Assembly (NCBI GenBank): GCA_011192015.1
Contig: DUET01000098.1
Location: 1-37,112, forward strand
From: Anaerolineae bacterium
GTDB lineage: Bacteria; Chloroflexota; Anaerolineae; Anaerolineales; E44-bin32
Length of the DNA: 37,112 bases
Direction: 5' to 3'
Each line of letters begins with the position of its first letter. The first letter of the stretch is position 1. The notes below the pieces were generated by a model, which saw only the letters and a list, made by a program, of their open reading frames with translations, was not told where the DNA came from and did no database searches. Positions 1-7,838 of this stretch are shown here, piece by piece. The position numbers and the translations under genes were made by a program.

Positions 1-1530
1 CCCCACACCGAAGGGACAACCACATCCCAGGATGGTTACATCCTCCCCGGCTGCTTTCCGTATCTCCACAAGCGCCCGATGCAACGCCTGCGCATTTGTC
101 AAGCCAGGATCATGCCGCACGCCTTTCAACGCGCCCGCATAGAGGAAATCCAGCTTCAAGTAATCAAATCCCCAAGTTTCCACGGCCGTTCGGATCAAGC
201 GGCGAACGTGGTCCAGGACTTGTGGATGGGTGATATCCAACGCTCTTGTCAAGGTATTCCAGATGAAACCAGCCTGAACCGGCAACCTGAATTTCCCTCG
301 AAGGAGCCAATCGGGATGCTCCTTGATGATCCTGGCGTTGGGTTTGACAATCCATGGCGCCAACCATACGCCTGCTCGAAAACCGGCCTCCTTGATCTTT
401 CGAGCGATGCCTGCTGCGCCTTCGGGAAAGGACGCCTTGGAATTGAACCAATCGCCGACATTTTCCTGGAAGCCATCATCCAATTGAATCCAATCCAGCG
501 GGATCCGATCGCGGTTCGCAGCTGCCCATGCGAGGTTATTCCCCACATCATCGGCAGTCACGTTTTCGAAGAAGTGATACCAGGAGCACCAACCTACAGG
601 AACTTCCGAATCTCTGCGAGCGGAATTTTCACGCGCCACGGCTTCAAGATACGGCGCAAAGGGATTTTCCTCATCCATGTCGAAGGGCTGCAGACAAGCC
701 CAATCGGTCGTGAAGGTATCTCCAGAGTTCAAACGCACGCCATCGGCATCTACCCACATTCGCAGGCGGGGTTCCAATCGGTCCAATTCTGTTTCCAGGC
801 TTCCGAAAGCCTGCCGCTGCGAGAGGAAACCCGCCAGGAATCCGCGCCTGTGCGTCCGGTCCCCAATCGCTCCAAACATCTCCGATGTGAACTGCCCTCG
901 CTGGTGTGGATGTGGAGTCCCTTGATTGTGAAACAGAGGACGGCTGAGGAAACCGAACCGCGTGCGCGGAAGGCGCTCCCTGGCTCCCAATACCCCGCTG
1001 AAACTCCAGCTTTGCCAGCCATGGCTGTAGAAGGCCAGATCCCCTGGTGAGGTGTGCAGACGGATGGCACCGAACCTTCCTGAGACCTTCGGCAACCTCA
1101 TCGGAAGAATCAAGCGTGACAGTTTCTTTTCCTTCGGCGGCTGCCCTCTGCCTGCGCGCAGCATTTCCACTTCATCGAGGGATATCGATTCGTTCGATGC
1201 GTTCGTGATATGCATTCGCCAGAGGAAAAGCGGAGCTTCAAGAAGCACTGCACAATCCATCACAAACTCAAGACGATCTCTAGGTAGGATCCAACGAACG
1301 GATGCCTGCCTGCACAAACCATGCAAACTTTTTAGTTCTTCGACAGGATATTGTTGAGCATCTCTGATAGCGCCACTCCAGGTGACGGCTTTCCTCTTCT
1401 TGCGCCATCGTGCGCTCATGCTGGCTTCTTCAAAGCCGGATCTCGGTGACAGAAGTGCGTGGAGGTCCCATCTCCCCTCCGGTAATCTCAGGTGAAACGC
1501 CAATTGCTTCGAAGACAGATCGATGTTCAT
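1..1530 (-). CDS. GH36-family alpha-galactosidase (partial, 3' end outside window)
   Basis: The reading frame stays open from an ATG at 1530 to the window edge, giving 510 residues with no stop. It reads as a glycoside hydrolase family 36 (melibiase-type) enzyme, which cleaves terminal alpha-galactosides. An N-terminal beta-sandwich-like region (about 1-300) is followed by a TIM barrel. Visible motifs are GWCSWYHFF at the start of the barrel, WIQLDDGF (Asp351/Asp352), and DYLKLDFLY, where the KxD motif puts the expected nucleophile at Asp461. GCGCPFG lies near the cut end. The acid/base region and C-terminal beta domain would lie beyond base 1. The start has AGAGGG upstream. It is divergent from the OsmC gene. 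No sugar transporter or regulator is visible, so the substrate within the alpha-galactoside/raffinose group is uncertain. No signal peptide is seen, suggesting a cytoplasmic enzyme. Confidence 0.85.
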   Translation of the reverse strand, partial: MNIDLSSKQLAFHLRLPEGRWDLHALLSPRSGFEEASMSARWRKKRKAVTWSGAIRDAQQYPVEELKSLHGLCRQASVRWILPRDRLEFVMDCAVLLEAPLFLWRMHITNASNESISLDEVEMLRAGRGQPPKEKKLSRLILPMRLPKVSGRFGAIRLHTSPGDLAFYSHGWQSWSFSGVLGARERLPRTRFGFLSRPLFHNQGTPHPHQRGQFTSEMFGAIGDRTHRRGFLAGFLSQRQAFGSLETELDRLEPRLRMWVDADGVRLNSGDTFTTDWACLQPFDMDEENPFAPYLEAVARENSARRDSEVPVGWCSWYHFFENVTADDVGNNLAWAAANRDRIPLDWIQLDDGFQENVGDWFNSKASFPEGAAGIARKIKEAGFRAGVWLAPWIVKPNARIIKEHPDWLLRGKFRLPVQAGFIWNTLTRALDITHPQVLDHVRRLIRTAVETWGFDYLKLDFLYAGALKGVRHDPGLTNAQALHRALVEIRKAAGEDVTILGCGCPFGVG

Positions 1531-1575
1531 GGTTTGATTCCCTCTGTTTGCAACCGTCCCCCACAGGATACCTGA

Positions 1576-1583
1576 AGTATACT
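1576..1583. promoter_or_regulatory. Possible divergent -10 element (weak)
   Basis: The sequence AGTATACT between the galactosidase and OsmC genes reads as TATACT on both strands, because GTATAC is palindromic. It could serve as a -10 box in either direction. No convincing -35 box lies at 16-18 bases on either side, so this is only a candidate. Confidence 0.25.
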
Positions 1584-1666
1584 GTGCTCCTATCGGAAAG
1601 CATCATGTTCTTCACATGGATGCCTGCGAAATCCATCCGATTCAACAAACTTGGGAGAGGTGACGC

Positions 1667-2086
1667 ATGGATGCGAAAGTGGTCTGGGATCACGGATTGA
1701 CCTTCACGGGAACCGCCGATACCGGTTTTCAAGTGCCCTTGGGAGCCGATCCAACCGTCGGAGGGGATAACGATGGTTTCCGCCCCATGGAGTTGATGGC
1801 CATATCGCTGGCGGGATGTACAGCCATGGACGTGATCTCCATCCTGCTCAAGAAACGTCAGCAGGTAACCAAGTTTGAAGTATTCGTGCGCTCCGACAGA
1901 GCTTCGGAACATCCACGTGTGTTTACAAGGATGAACATCGATTACTTCATCGCAGGAAAGGACATCAATCCGGCCGCTGTCGAGCGCGCCATCGAACTGT
2001 CGGTGGAGAAGTATTGCCCCGCGCAAGCCATGCTGCGTGAAGCTGTCGAACTTGTTCATACCCACCACATTCAAGACGCTGAATAG
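1667..2086 (+). CDS. OsmC-family peroxiredoxin-like protein
   Basis: The 139-residue product matches the OsmC/Ohr fold in length and motifs. It begins with a beta-hairpin region, then carries FRPMELMAISLAGCTAMDV with Cys51 and YCPA with Cys117. These are the two cysteines that in OsmC/Ohr proteins reduce organic hydroperoxides. The family includes OsmC, Ohr and YhfA-like subgroups. The short N-terminus and central LAGCTAMDVISIL helix look closest to the YhfA/OsmC-like subgroup, so the substrate is not certain. The start is supported by GGGAGAGGTG just upstream of ATG. The gene is alone on its strand, divergent from the galactosidase, and is followed by a strong hairpin at 2104-2156. Confidence 0.9.
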   Translation: MDAKVVWDHGLTFTGTADTGFQVPLGADPTVGGDNDGFRPMELMAISLAGCTAMDVISILLKKRQQVTKFEVFVRSDRASEHPRVFTRMNIDYFIAGKDINPAAVERAIELSVEKYCPAQAMLREAVELVHTHHIQDAE

Positions 2087-2103
2087 CTCGATCTCATTAC
2101 GCG

Positions 2104-2156
2104 CAAACCGTCCTCAGATCGGATCCAATGGCATCTGAGGACGGCGGGTTTGACTT
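2104..2156. terminator. Bidirectional hairpin terminator between convergent genes
   Basis: A perfect 12-bp inverted repeat (CCGTCCTCAGAT at 2108-2119 and ATCTGAGGACGG at 2133-2144) surrounds a 13-base loop. Flanking CAAACC and GGTTTG can extend the stem. It lies just after the OsmC stop codon and before the end of the convergent gene at 2200. There is no long T tract, so termination strength is inferred from position and stem. Confidence 0.65.
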
Positions 2157-2199
2157 GCTGATGGCAGGGCTTCTGTGCCTGCAGGTATCGTGCAAGCGA

Positions 2200-3303
2200 T
2201 CAGTGTACGGTGAAGTAGGTGTAATGGTATTGGATGAGACCGTCGCGAATACCGAGCGTATCCTTCCCGTCGAGCACTTCGCCCTTTGGGCTCTGCGCGG
2301 TCCAAGTGAAATGGCGTGAACTCCCCAATCCACTCTTGCCTGTGAGTTGGAACTGACCTTGAGGGAGGAGATCGGTGAGCAGGATTTCGTACCACTGCTG
2401 AACAGCGGTTTTCCCAACAACCGTGCGTGCGCCGGTGACATGGGCGGCGTTATCCTGGTAAAGCTCCGACAAGCGTGTTGCATCATGCTGGTTGAGCTTC
2501 CCAATCACCTGCTCCGGAATGTCGGCAACCGGGGGCGCTGGAGGCCATGGGAAATCCGCAACCGCATTGAAGAGATCGAGGTAGTAACGGTTGGTCGCGA
2601 AATCGTAGCTCCAGGCATTCACCGCCGTCAACCCGAGGCTCTTGGCGTGTTGCAGGAAGCGTGTGATCTCATCTGCTGTTGGCCGCCAGGTATCGGATGC
2701 ATAAGTCGAGACGGTGGGAATGATCGGAAGAGCCGGTTGAATCTCCATGTATTGTTGGACGCATAAATTGATCTGATGTTCAGGATTGTGAGCTCCCTCG
2801 AAATAGACCTGAGGCATGTTGATGTCACAACCGCGTAGGAAATCTACAAACGGGAATTCAGGATGCCACTTGGGGAAGCGGTATGTACTCAAGGCCACAG
2901 GTGTATTCCTCAAACCACTGCGCAACTCCTCAAGATAGGCACGCGCAGCGGCATCCTTGCCTGGTGCCTTGTATTCCCATTCCGGGTCCATAGTATAGCC
3001 ATCCAACGCCAGCTCGGTCATGCGGTTGACAGCGATCCGGGCTTCACCCAGCGGATCGTCCCCTCGAATATAGTGCCATCCCCATACCTGCACGCCGATC
3101 TCACGCAATGCATTGGCCACCGGCGGAATCAAATCCGTCTTGGTCTGATAGTCGTAGTTGTACTTCCAATTGGGACCATCGGCGATCTTGATGAGCACAT
3201 GCGATAGACCGGCGTTCTTCACACGATTGGCAATGTTTTCCGGTATTCCACCATCGCAGTGCGGGAGCTGCCACATGTAATAGCCCTTACCGTATAGTGT
3301 CAT
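2200..3303 (-). CDS. Glycoside-hydrolase-like TIM-barrel protein with C-terminal SnoaL/NTF2-like domain
   Basis: The 367-residue protein appears to have two parts. Residues about 1-245 look like a (beta/alpha)8 glycosidase-like fold: GKGYYMW, HVLIKIADG, VWGWHYIRG, GYTMDPEWEYK with acidic Asp106/Glu108/Glu110, DINMPQVYFEG and VNAWSYDFAT all resemble successive barrel strands. A proline-rich linker (WPPAPPVADIP) leads to residues about 260-367, which look like a SnoaL/NTF2-like cone domain (KLNQHDATRLSELY, TGARTVVGKTAVQQWY, and a closing YHYTYFTVH strand). No signal peptide is visible. The start has GGAGG seven bases upstream. It follows dinB on the same strand by 108 bases. The two folds are inferred by eye; no substrate can be named. 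Confidence 0.6.
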   Translation of the reverse strand: MTLYGKGYYMWQLPHCDGGIPENIANRVKNAGLSHVLIKIADGPNWKYNYDYQTKTDLIPPVANALREIGVQVWGWHYIRGDDPLGEARIAVNRMTELALDGYTMDPEWEYKAPGKDAAARAYLEELRSGLRNTPVALSTYRFPKWHPEFPFVDFLRGCDINMPQVYFEGAHNPEHQINLCVQQYMEIQPALPIIPTVSTYASDTWRPTADEITRFLQHAKSLGLTAVNAWSYDFATNRYYLDLFNAVADFPWPPAPPVADIPEQVIGKLNQHDATRLSELYQDNAAHVTGARTVVGKTAVQQWYEILLTDLLPQGQFQLTGKSGLGSSRHFTWTAQSPKGEVLDGKDTLGIRDGLIQYHYTYFTVH

Positions 3304-3411
3304 TCTGGATCCTCCACAAGCGTGGTTGCGCCGATAGCTCGGATGCGGGAGTCGGATCGTCCTGGTCGGTCGTTCCAGCAGAGCGGGTAGTCGAACCCTT
3401 TGACCCGTCGT

Positions 3412-4635
3412 TCATGCCTCGTCCTCAACGTCCCACTCCAATCGATCCGTTGATTGGCTTTGATCTTCTTCCTGCTGCGCAAAATTGGTGCTGCCGCGAC
3501 GCACCGCATCGCGTCCATACTTCGTTTTGATATCGTCAATCGCACGTAGCAGGCGTCCATTCTGTTCCCAAGCATGATCAAAGAGGTTCAACTGGCGTAC
3601 CGGCGGTCCCAGATCGGCGACACCCACTCCGAGCAAACGAACTGCCCGTCCTGGACGCCACTCGCTCTCGAAGAGCTTCAACGCCGCTCGATAAATCTCA
3701 CCATCCTGATTCGTCGGATTCTCCAACCTCGTCTGGCGTGTGATCGTCTTGAAATCCGGCCATCGAAGTTTGATCCGTACGGTGCGACCAGCAAGCTCGT
3801 TTCGTCTCAACCTTCCCCCCACTCCTTCGCTCAACTTGCGCAGCGTCTCACGCAGCCGCCCGCCGTCTTCCAGATCGCGAGAGAATGTTGTCTCGGCAGA
3901 CATCGATTTGGTTTCATGTTCTTCCACAACCGGACGATCATCGATACCCAAAGCTCTAGTTGCAAGTTCCTGGCCACGGAGACCGAATGCACGGGAGATG
4001 CGTTTGGGGGAAAGGGAGGCTAAATCCCCGATCGTTATCACGCCCAATTCAGCCAATCTCTCGCTGGTTTTAGGCCCCACCCCTGAAAGCATCTCCACAG
4101 GCAAGGGAGCCAGGAAACCCACCTCTTCTCCCGGGGGTACGACGACCAAACCCTTGGGTTTCCCGACCTCAGTGGCGATCTTTGCAACCAGCTTGTTGCT
4201 CGCTACACCCCAGGATGTCGGCAATCCGAAACTCTCCAGAATCTCGCCCTGCAGACGTCGGGCGATCTCCTCCCCGTCAACCGGATCATCGCTCACGTCC
4301 AGGAAGGCTTCGTCAATGGAGAGTTGTTCGACCAGAGGCGCATTTTCGCGGAGCAAATCCATCACTCGTGCCGACCAAACGGAATACTCACGATGGCGAG
4401 GTGTCACCACGATCAGATCGGGACATAGGCGCTGTGCCATGGTGGTCGGCATGGCTGATCGAACGCCGTACTTTCGGGCTGGATACGATGCCGAACTCAC
4501 AACACCTCTTCCCCCCGGACGCCCGCCAACGACAAACGCCTGTCCCCTCAAATCGGGATTCAGCAGCTCCTCCACCGCGCAGAAGAAGGCGTCTAGGTCG
4601 ACATGCAGGATCGTGCGCACAGTTGGTTTCATCAT
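3412..4635 (-). CDS. dinB: DNA polymerase IV (Y-family translesion polymerase)
   Basis: The 407-residue protein is a Y-family polymerase that bypasses damaged template bases in the cytoplasm. Palm residues are visible: HVDLDAFF (Asp13, Asp15) and LSIDEAFLDV (Asp108/Glu109) supply the metal-binding carboxylates. SYPARKYGVRSAMP is the typical finger motif. A thumb helix-hairpin-helix (LSGVGPKTSERLAELG) and the little-finger domain follow. The C-terminus carries QLNLFD, a good match to the beta-clamp-binding consensus, then a polar tail. Two ATG codons are adjacent (MMKP); GGAG sits seven bases before the first. It is divergent from the small Cys-rich gene. No SOS operator was recognised upstream. 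Confidence 0.95.
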   Translation of the reverse strand: MMKPTVRTILHVDLDAFFCAVEELLNPDLRGQAFVVGGRPGGRGVVSSASYPARKYGVRSAMPTTMAQRLCPDLIVVTPRHREYSVWSARVMDLLRENAPLVEQLSIDEAFLDVSDDPVDGEEIARRLQGEILESFGLPTSWGVASNKLVAKIATEVGKPKGLVVVPPGEEVGFLAPLPVEMLSGVGPKTSERLAELGVITIGDLASLSPKRISRAFGLRGQELATRALGIDDRPVVEEHETKSMSAETTFSRDLEDGGRLRETLRKLSEGVGGRLRRNELAGRTVRIKLRWPDFKTITRQTRLENPTNQDGEIYRAALKLFESEWRPGRAVRLLGVGVADLGPPVRQLNLFDHAWEQNGRLLRAIDDIKTKYGRDAVRRGSTNFAQQEEDQSQSTDRLEWDVEDEA

Positions 4636-4737
4636 CCCTCTACTCCATCAGCAAGTATCATGCCATTGAGGGGCTGGTTAATGCAATCACCTTCACAGGG
4701 AAGGTGTGCATCGGAATGAGCCGTGGCTATGGTTGGG

Positions 4738-4765
4738 TTGACTCGGGAAGGCACGCCTGTAGAAT
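4738..4765 (+). promoter_or_regulatory. Sigma-70-type promoter for the small Cys-rich gene
   Basis: TTGACT (4738-4743) and TAGAAT (4760-4765) are separated by 16 bases. Transcription would start near 4772, about 16 bases before the ATG at 4788, which supports that start over the in-frame ATG at 4716. Confidence 0.65.
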
Positions 4766-4787
4766 CAAACAACTCCGAATTGAGGGA

Positions 4788-5090
4788 ATGGCTGTGCGAA
4801 CTTGTTCCATATGCCGAACTACCGCGACAGATTCCACGCTTGTATGCCCCCGATGCGGCGCGTACCTCGAAAAGCACTCGATAACGGCAAAGACGCTGGC
4901 AAGTTTGAGGAATAATCCAAGGGTTCGTAGGATTCGCGTGATCGTAGCCGAAGATGCATGTCCGGCTTGCAGAGCCGTGGAAGGGGATTACGACAACCAA
5001 GACGCCCCCGATCTGCCCGTGCCCGGCTGCTCCAACGCGCAAGGTTGCCGTTGCTTCTATGTTCCACTACTGACGGAAATCTATCCTTAG
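4788..5090 (+). CDS. Small protein with two Cys clusters (zinc-ribbon-like, unknown function)
   Basis: This 100-residue protein has an N-terminal zinc-ribbon-like set, CSIC and CPRC (Cys6, Cys9, Cys20, Cys23). A basic stretch follows (LRNNPRVRRIRVIV), then a second cluster in EDACPACRAVEGDY and PGCSNAQGCRCF (Cys58, Cys61, Cys81, Cys87, Cys89). The second cluster resembles the C-terminal Cys pattern of phage SPP1 gp7-type minor head proteins, but no phage genes are nearby, so this is only a similarity of pattern. TGAGGGA directly precedes the ATG and a promoter lies at 4738-4765. It converges with the nucleotidyltransferase gene with a 22-base gap. I do not recognise a specific family. Confidence 0.7.
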   Translation: MAVRTCSICRTTATDSTLVCPRCGAYLEKHSITAKTLASLRNNPRVRRIRVIVAEDACPACRAVEGDYDNQDAPDLPVPGCSNAQGCRCFYVPLLTEIYP

Positions 5091-5112
5091 ATCTTGAACG
5101 AGATCCTGAGCT

Positions 5113-6603
5113 TCAGTCTTTGATTTCTTCGATCAGGCTTCTCGCCAAGTTGATGGCTTCATCGTAACTGGTGATTTCACCACAAACCTGAGCCTCGCGG
5201 ATCGCTTCCAGCAGTTGCCCAAGCTGAGGACCTGGCTTCAACTCCAGCACTGCGATCAAGTCCGAACCCCTAAGCAGGGGCACGGGTTCCATTCCCTGAT
5301 TCCATCTCTCGAAGAAGGCAGCCAGCAACTGCCGGGCTGTCTCCACTCGCCGGTTCCAGCCATCCTCAGGCGGGGTTGCGGTGTATTTCCCCAGAAAATC
5401 CGCCAGCGAGAGAAGGATCGCGTCCACACCGGCTGTTCCTGCTTGCCGGAAGAATCGATACATTGCTCGTGTTGTGATCTTGGGTTCACGTTCAAGCCAT
5501 TCGGGGCGCATGTGATGACGCACGATCAGGGCCAACCGATCGCTTTCCGCTCGGCTCAGGCGCAACCAACCAGCCCGTTCCCTGACTAATTTCGAACTCA
5601 CGACCTCATGCCCATGGAATGACGCCTTGTCTGGAGGACTCTCCAGACGAATAACGGGCTTCCCGGCATCATGATAAAGAGCTGCAAAGAAGAGCAATTG
5701 CCTGACACATCTGCCCATACTGAGTTCGACGTCCAGATGTTTCCGCAGCGTATCCCGGAATCTCCCCAGAACCAAGCTTGCCTGGGCCAGAACCAGATCT
5801 CCCGAATCATCCGAGGCAGGACCATCCGCTAGGACCCCCAGTAAAACGCCAAGACGATCCACCACTGCCAAGGTGTGTTCCCACACGTCGTATGCATGCG
5901 GAGCCGGTTGGCTGATGCCCTTCAGTTCTTCGAGTTCAGGCAGGACGAAGGCAAGCGCTCCCAGGTGATCCAATACGCGCACCGCCCTCCCAGGCCGCGG
6001 CAAAGCCAGCATACGCATGATTTCATCCCGAATTCGTTCCGGCGAGATGCGCTTCAGACCATCGATCGCCTGCTTGACTTGCGATAATGTCTGTTGTTCG
6101 ATGCGGAAATTTAATTCCGTGGCTATGCGCACCGCACGCAATACCCGCACCGGATCGCGCTGAAACGCATTCGGATTGCAGCTGCGTACCAGACCGTCCT
6201 TCAGATCCTGCAGTCCGCCTGATGGGTCAATGAGTTCGTCGGGTTCTTCCAGCGATACAGCCAGGGCATTGATGCTGAAATCCCGATCGAGCAGATCCTC
6301 TCGGATATCTGAACCCCGCATCATTGCAAAATCAATCATGCGCCGCTTGCCACCGGGTTGCAGAAGAATCACACGTCCGGTTTCTCTTTCAAGATCCAGA
6401 TCGAAATACTTCCCCTGCATGGCATCCGCAATACGACGCGCCAATTTTCTTGCGTCTTTATCCACCGTGAAATCTAGATCGATGGCTTCTCGCTCCAAGA
6501 GATGGTCGCGTAGCGCCCCTCCAACCAGCCAGACCTTTCGACCCTTGGACTGATCTGCCAACATTTCGAACAATGGAGTGGAAAACCAAGCAGATAGGGA
6601 CAT
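5113..6603 (-). CDS. CCA tRNA nucleotidyltransferase / poly(A) polymerase family protein with HD domain
   Basis: The 496-residue protein belongs to the class II nucleotidyltransferases that add or repair the tRNA 3' CCA end, or add poly(A). The head shows VWLVGGALRD and IDLDFTV (Asp42, Asp44, metal ligands), then DFSINALAV and RDPVRVLRAVR of the nucleotide-recognition region. The middle contains an HD-type phosphohydrolase region (HTLAVVDRL, FAALYHDAGKP, HHMRPEW). That architecture is found in CCA-adding enzymes with HD domains, and sequence alone does not separate CCA addition from poly(A) addition. It lies nine bases after the phosphoribosyltransferase gene in the tdk-hpt-pcnB-like run. No good Shine-Dalgarno sequence precedes the ATG, so it may rely on coupling. 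Confidence 0.88.
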   Translation of the reverse strand: MSLSAWFSTPLFEMLADQSKGRKVWLVGGALRDHLLEREAIDLDFTVDKDARKLARRIADAMQGKYFDLDLERETGRVILLQPGGKRRMIDFAMMRGSDIREDLLDRDFSINALAVSLEEPDELIDPSGGLQDLKDGLVRSCNPNAFQRDPVRVLRAVRIATELNFRIEQQTLSQVKQAIDGLKRISPERIRDEIMRMLALPRPGRAVRVLDHLGALAFVLPELEELKGISQPAPHAYDVWEHTLAVVDRLGVLLGVLADGPASDDSGDLVLAQASLVLGRFRDTLRKHLDVELSMGRCVRQLLFFAALYHDAGKPVIRLESPPDKASFHGHEVVSSKLVRERAGWLRLSRAESDRLALIVRHHMRPEWLEREPKITTRAMYRFFRQAGTAGVDAILLSLADFLGKYTATPPEDGWNRRVETARQLLAAFFERWNQGMEPVPLLRGSDLIAVLELKPGPQLGQLLEAIREAQVCGEITSYDEAINLARSLIEEIKD

Positions 6604-6612
6604 TATCGGATG

Positions 6613-7173
6613 CTATCGATTGGGGGGGATGTATACATCCGTCCGCACGACGCCAATGAAGGGTAAGCCGCGATAGTACTCGTCGAGATCCAATCCATAA
6701 CCAAAGACGAACATGTCAGGGAGTGTGAAACCGCGATAGTGGATGGGGACTTCCGTCTCCCTGCGGGCGGGTTTATCGAGCAATGTGCAAACCTTCAAAC
6801 TCCTCGGTCGCCTCGTTTTCAGGAGCTCCAACACCGAGGCAATGGTATTTCCGCTATCGATGATGTCTTCCACGAGAAGCACATCCCGATCGCGAATGGA
6901 AGCCGTGAGATCCAAAGTGATTCGCACCTGCCCGCTCGATGTTCGTGCCCCCGCGCCATAGGATGACACAGCCATGAAGTCGATTGAATGGGGGACGCTG
7001 ATTTCCTTCATCAGATCGGTGAGGAAGATCACCCCTCCTCGAAGAATGCAGATCAGATGCAAATCCTTGTCTTTATAGTCATGACTGATCTCTACACCGA
7101 GCTCACGGACCCTCGCCTGCAACTCGGTCCCAGGAATCAACACCTCTTCCAGGAACTCCTCATGACTCTGCAT
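6613..7173 (-). CDS. hpt: Hypoxanthine-guanine phosphoribosyltransferase
   Basis: The 186-residue protein is a type I phosphoribosyltransferase that joins PRPP to hypoxanthine or guanine in purine salvage. The PRPP-binding motif VLLVEDIIDSGNT (residues 98-110) carries Glu102/Asp103 and the expected catalytic Asp106. ICILRGGVIF is the PPi-binding loop and SSYGAG the flexible loop. The C-terminal VFGYGLD and YYRGLPFIGVV match bacterial HPRT proteins. The frame is open upstream to 7209, but I chose the ATG at 7173. It lies two bases after the thymidine kinase stop and has GAAGGGA upstream; the longer form would overlap that gene. The neighbour is another salvage enzyme. Confidence 0.93.
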   Translation of the reverse strand: MQSHEEFLEEVLIPGTELQARVRELGVEISHDYKDKDLHLICILRGGVIFLTDLMKEISVPHSIDFMAVSSYGAGARTSSGQVRITLDLTASIRDRDVLLVEDIIDSGNTIASVLELLKTRRPRSLKVCTLLDKPARRETEVPIHYRGFTLPDMFVFGYGLDLDEYYRGLPFIGVVRTDVYIPPNR

Positions 7174-7175
7174 GC

Positions 7176-7748
7176 TCAATCCCTTCGCAGTTTGTGATGC
7201 GCGCGGCAACGAGGCTCATACAACTCACTCGCCCCTACAACCACAACCGGATCATCAAAATGCGCCGGCTCGCCATTGATCAAACGCTGCGTGCGACTCG
7301 CTGGACCACCACAGACCATGCAGATGGCTTGCAATTTGTCGACTCTCTCAGCCTGCGCCATGAGCTGCGGTATCGGCCCGAACGGTTCGCCGCGAAAATC
7401 CATGTCCAACCCCGCTACGATCACTCTCACCTTGCCCTCTGCCAGCTTCTGGACGACCGAGGTGATTTCATGATCGAAGAACTGCGCTTCATCGATCCCC
7501 ACCACCGTCGTATCTTCGTCTACCAGATCCAGGATCATGTCCGCCTGCTCCACGGGTGTGGCTTCGAACTCACTACCCGCATGCGATGTGACCATGGTCT
7601 GATCGTCACGCGTGTCCACGCTCGGTTTGAAAACTTGCACCTTCTGTTTGGCGATCGTCGCCCGTCGCAAGCGGCGGATGAGTTCATCTGTCTTCCCGCT
7701 GAACATGGATCCAGTCACAACCTCTATGAAACCGGTGCTGTGGCGCAT
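7176..7748 (-). CDS. tdk: Thymidine kinase (type II)
   Basis: The 190-residue protein phosphorylates thymidine in pyrimidine salvage. It carries the P-loop [10 protein letters not shown] (about residues 13-22), the Walker B/lid segment [10 protein letters not shown] with Glu87 as likely catalytic base, [10 protein letters not shown], and the zinc site CMVCGG plus C-terminal CRAHH. The lasso region near the C-terminus ends [17 protein letters not shown], as in type II TKs. An upstream in-frame start at 7796 is possible, but the ATG at 7748 has GGAGGG at good spacing and gives the normal N-terminus. The upstream frame also runs through the terminator hairpin at 7773-7802. Two bases separate it from hpt. 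Confidence 0.94.
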   Translation of the reverse strand: MRHSTGFIEVVTGSMFSGKTDELIRRLRRATIAKQKVQVFKPSVDTRDDQTMVTSHAGSEFEATPVEQADMILDLVDEDTTVVGIDEAQFFDHEITSVVQKLAEGKVRVIVAGLDMDFRGEPFGPIPQLMAQAERVDKLQAICMVCGGPASRTQRLINGEPAHFDDPVVVVGASELYEPRCRAHHKLRRD

Positions 7749-7772
7749 GGTCTTCCCTCCTGGCAATGCAAT

Positions 7773-7802
7773 GAGAAAGGGCAGGTGCGAATGCACCTGC
7801 CC
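7773..7802 (-). terminator. Rho-independent terminator of the rplU-rpmA-rpmE operon
   Basis: On the minus strand a perfect 10-bp stem (GGGCAGGTGC / GCACCTGCCC, 7779-7788 and 7793-7802) with a four-base loop is followed by TTTCTC. It lies 36 bases after the L31 stop codon and 24 bases before the thymidine kinase start, so it could also attenuate read-through into tdk. Confidence 0.85.
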
Positions 7803-7838
7803 TGAGTTTACACCACGCGGTATATCAACAAAAGTGGT

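Noticed and set aside
79-1050. 323-codon open frame on the plus strand
   Set aside because: It is antisense to the GH36 galactosidase. The minus-strand frame carries clear motifs (WIQLDDGF, DYLKLDFLY), while the plus translation has none.
3304-3411. Possible tRNA in the gap after dinB
   Set aside because: A stretch reading GTAGTCGAACCC caught the eye as T-loop-like, but no acceptor or anticodon stem can be paired around it.
4797-4806. GAACTTGTTC as a LexA/SOS box near dinB
   Set aside because: The arms are only two bases apart rather than four, and the site lies inside the coding sequence of the small Cys-rich gene.
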